The notes beneath the pieces are model-generated. The model saw only the letters and a program-made list of their open reading frames with translations, made no database searches and was not told the origin of the DNA. Source: an uncultured Clostridia bacterium (GTDB lineage Bacteria > Bacillota > Clostridia > TANB77 > CAG-508). From it: DNA of 5,410 bases. Below, in pieces: positions 4,685 through 5,410 of this stretch (position 1 is the stretch's first letter; each line of letters opens with the position of its first letter). Position numbers and translations under genes: made by a program. The stretch spans positions 1-5,410 of the forward strand of contig CATJZH010000053.1 in NCBI GenBank assembly GCA_949746285.1, read 5' to 3'.

Positions 4685-5410
4685 ATGAAGAAAAAAGCAA
4701 ACAATAAGAAAATAATCATAGCAGTACTTATAGTGCTACTATTAGCATTAGCAATAGGCTATGCAGCATTTTCAGATATATTAACAATATCAGGAACAGC
4801 AAATGCAAAAGGAACATTTGACTTAGAATTTCAAAATGCAGAAATAGTAAAGAATGTAGGAGCAGATGCTACGAAAACAACAGCAGTAATATCAGAAGAT
4901 AAAAACACTTTAACAGTAAATGTAGCAGATTTAAGTTATCCGGGTTCAGGAGTAGAATTTGCAGTAGATATAGTAAATGTAGGAACAATACCAGCAGAAG
5001 TACAAGCAGTAACACCAACTAATATAACAGGAAGTAATAAAATAAAAGTATCAGGTTTAGATGTTATAAAAACAGACCATCCAAAAATAGAAGCAGGAGA
5101 CAAATGCAATATACACTTTACAGTAGAATGGCCAATAGAGGCAGGAGAGATTTTAGAAAATGAAAGTAATATAAGTTTTGGATTAGAAATAGAATATGCA
5201 CAAAGTACAGGAGAATTATTTGAAGGAAATACTTCACATACAGATACAGATAAAAATGGAAATACAGTAAATGGAGGAGTAGTAGAAAAACCAACATATA
5301 AAACATTAGTAAGTCAAATAACAGCAGAAGATTATGGAAAAGCAATAAATTATAAAACGACAGTAACAAACAATGAAACAAAATTAGTGCAAGAAGTAAG
5401 TAATTGGAAA
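4685..5410 (+). CDS. TasA/camelysin-like surface protein with SipW-type signal peptide (3' end missing)
   Basis: The frame is open from the ATG at 4685 to the window edge (242 codons, no stop), so the C-terminus is unseen. GGGAG at 4674-4678 with a 6-base spacer sets the start. The N-terminus is Lys-rich (MKKKANNKK), followed by a hydrophobic helix (about 10-27) and GYAAFSDILTISGTANAKG. This is the pattern of SipW-dependent signal peptides: a small-residue site followed by AFxD, as in TasA. By analogy cleavage would fall after A27, giving a mature AFSD N-terminus. Residues 43-172 (GTFDLEF onward) look like the beta-sandwich of TasA/camelysin proteins, which form extracellular fibres or cell-surface proteins. 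A Gly/Asn/Thr-rich linker (181-200) leads to a second segment starting TYKTLVSQITAEDYGKAINYKT, so the protein has more than one domain. The coding strand is very A-rich with almost exclusively A-ending codons. It is the presumed substrate of the peptidase encoded at 2354-3523. There is one Cys (C141). Confidence 0.85.
   Translation, partial: MKKKANNKKIIIAVLIVLLLALAIGYAAFSDILTISGTANAKGTFDLEFQNAEIVKNVGADATKTTAVISEDKNTLTVNVADLSYPGSGVEFAVDIVNVGTIPAEVQAVTPTNITGSNKIKVSGLDVIKTDHPKIEAGDKCNIHFTVEWPIEAGEILENESNISFGLEIEYAQSTGELFEGNTSHTDTDKNGNTVNGGVVEKPTYKTLVSQITAEDYGKAINYKTTVTNNETKLVQEVSNWK

Noticed and set aside
5118..5381. 87-codon minus-strand Leu/Phe-rich frame
   Set aside because: It is a shadow of the TasA-like gene. 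Its Leu/Phe/Tyr-rich content is just the complement of A-rich codons.

Overview
The window is very AT-rich, with strong Shine-Dalgarno sites, A/T-ending codons and U-rich intrinsic terminators. This fits a low-GC Firmicute, most likely an anaerobic gut-type clostridium. The rubredoxin gene and the SipW/TasA-type surface module agree with that. The organism assignment is inference.

Positions 1-372: a short rubredoxin gene (54-191) with an ideal AGGAGG site, closed by a hairpin terminator at 198-230. Its fourth metal-ligand cysteine codon is an in-frame TGA (150-152). The reading frame and the rubredoxin family consensus continue through the TGA to a TAA. This is the most unusual feature of the window. 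It is a candidate selenocysteine (or otherwise recoded) rubredoxin, or else a very recent nonsense mutation or base error. I cannot see a convincing SECIS hairpin. The 230-372 gap holds a cluster of TAACAT motifs, a good sigma-A promoter and a leader hairpin for the next gene.

Positions 373-1214: a ZIP-family (GufA/ZupT-like) divalent metal transporter with intact HNxPEG and QNxPEG metal-site motifs. A bidirectional terminator separates it from the next gene, which is convergent.

Positions 1215-2353: a minus-strand, coiled-coil-rich cytosolic protein of unknown function. It is followed by a 209-bp divergent intergenic region with candidate promoters on both strands.

Positions 2354-5410: a surface-protein export and assembly module on the plus strand. 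First comes an S26B (SipW/ER-type, Ser-His) signal peptidase carrying a long polytopic N-terminal membrane domain. Next is a two-TM protein resembling DUF5305. Last is a TasA/camelysin-like protein with a SipW-type signal peptide, which runs off the window. The likely logic is that the peptidase matures the TasA-like protein, and possibly further paralogues beyond the window, while the DUF5305-like protein assists or scaffolds outside the membrane.
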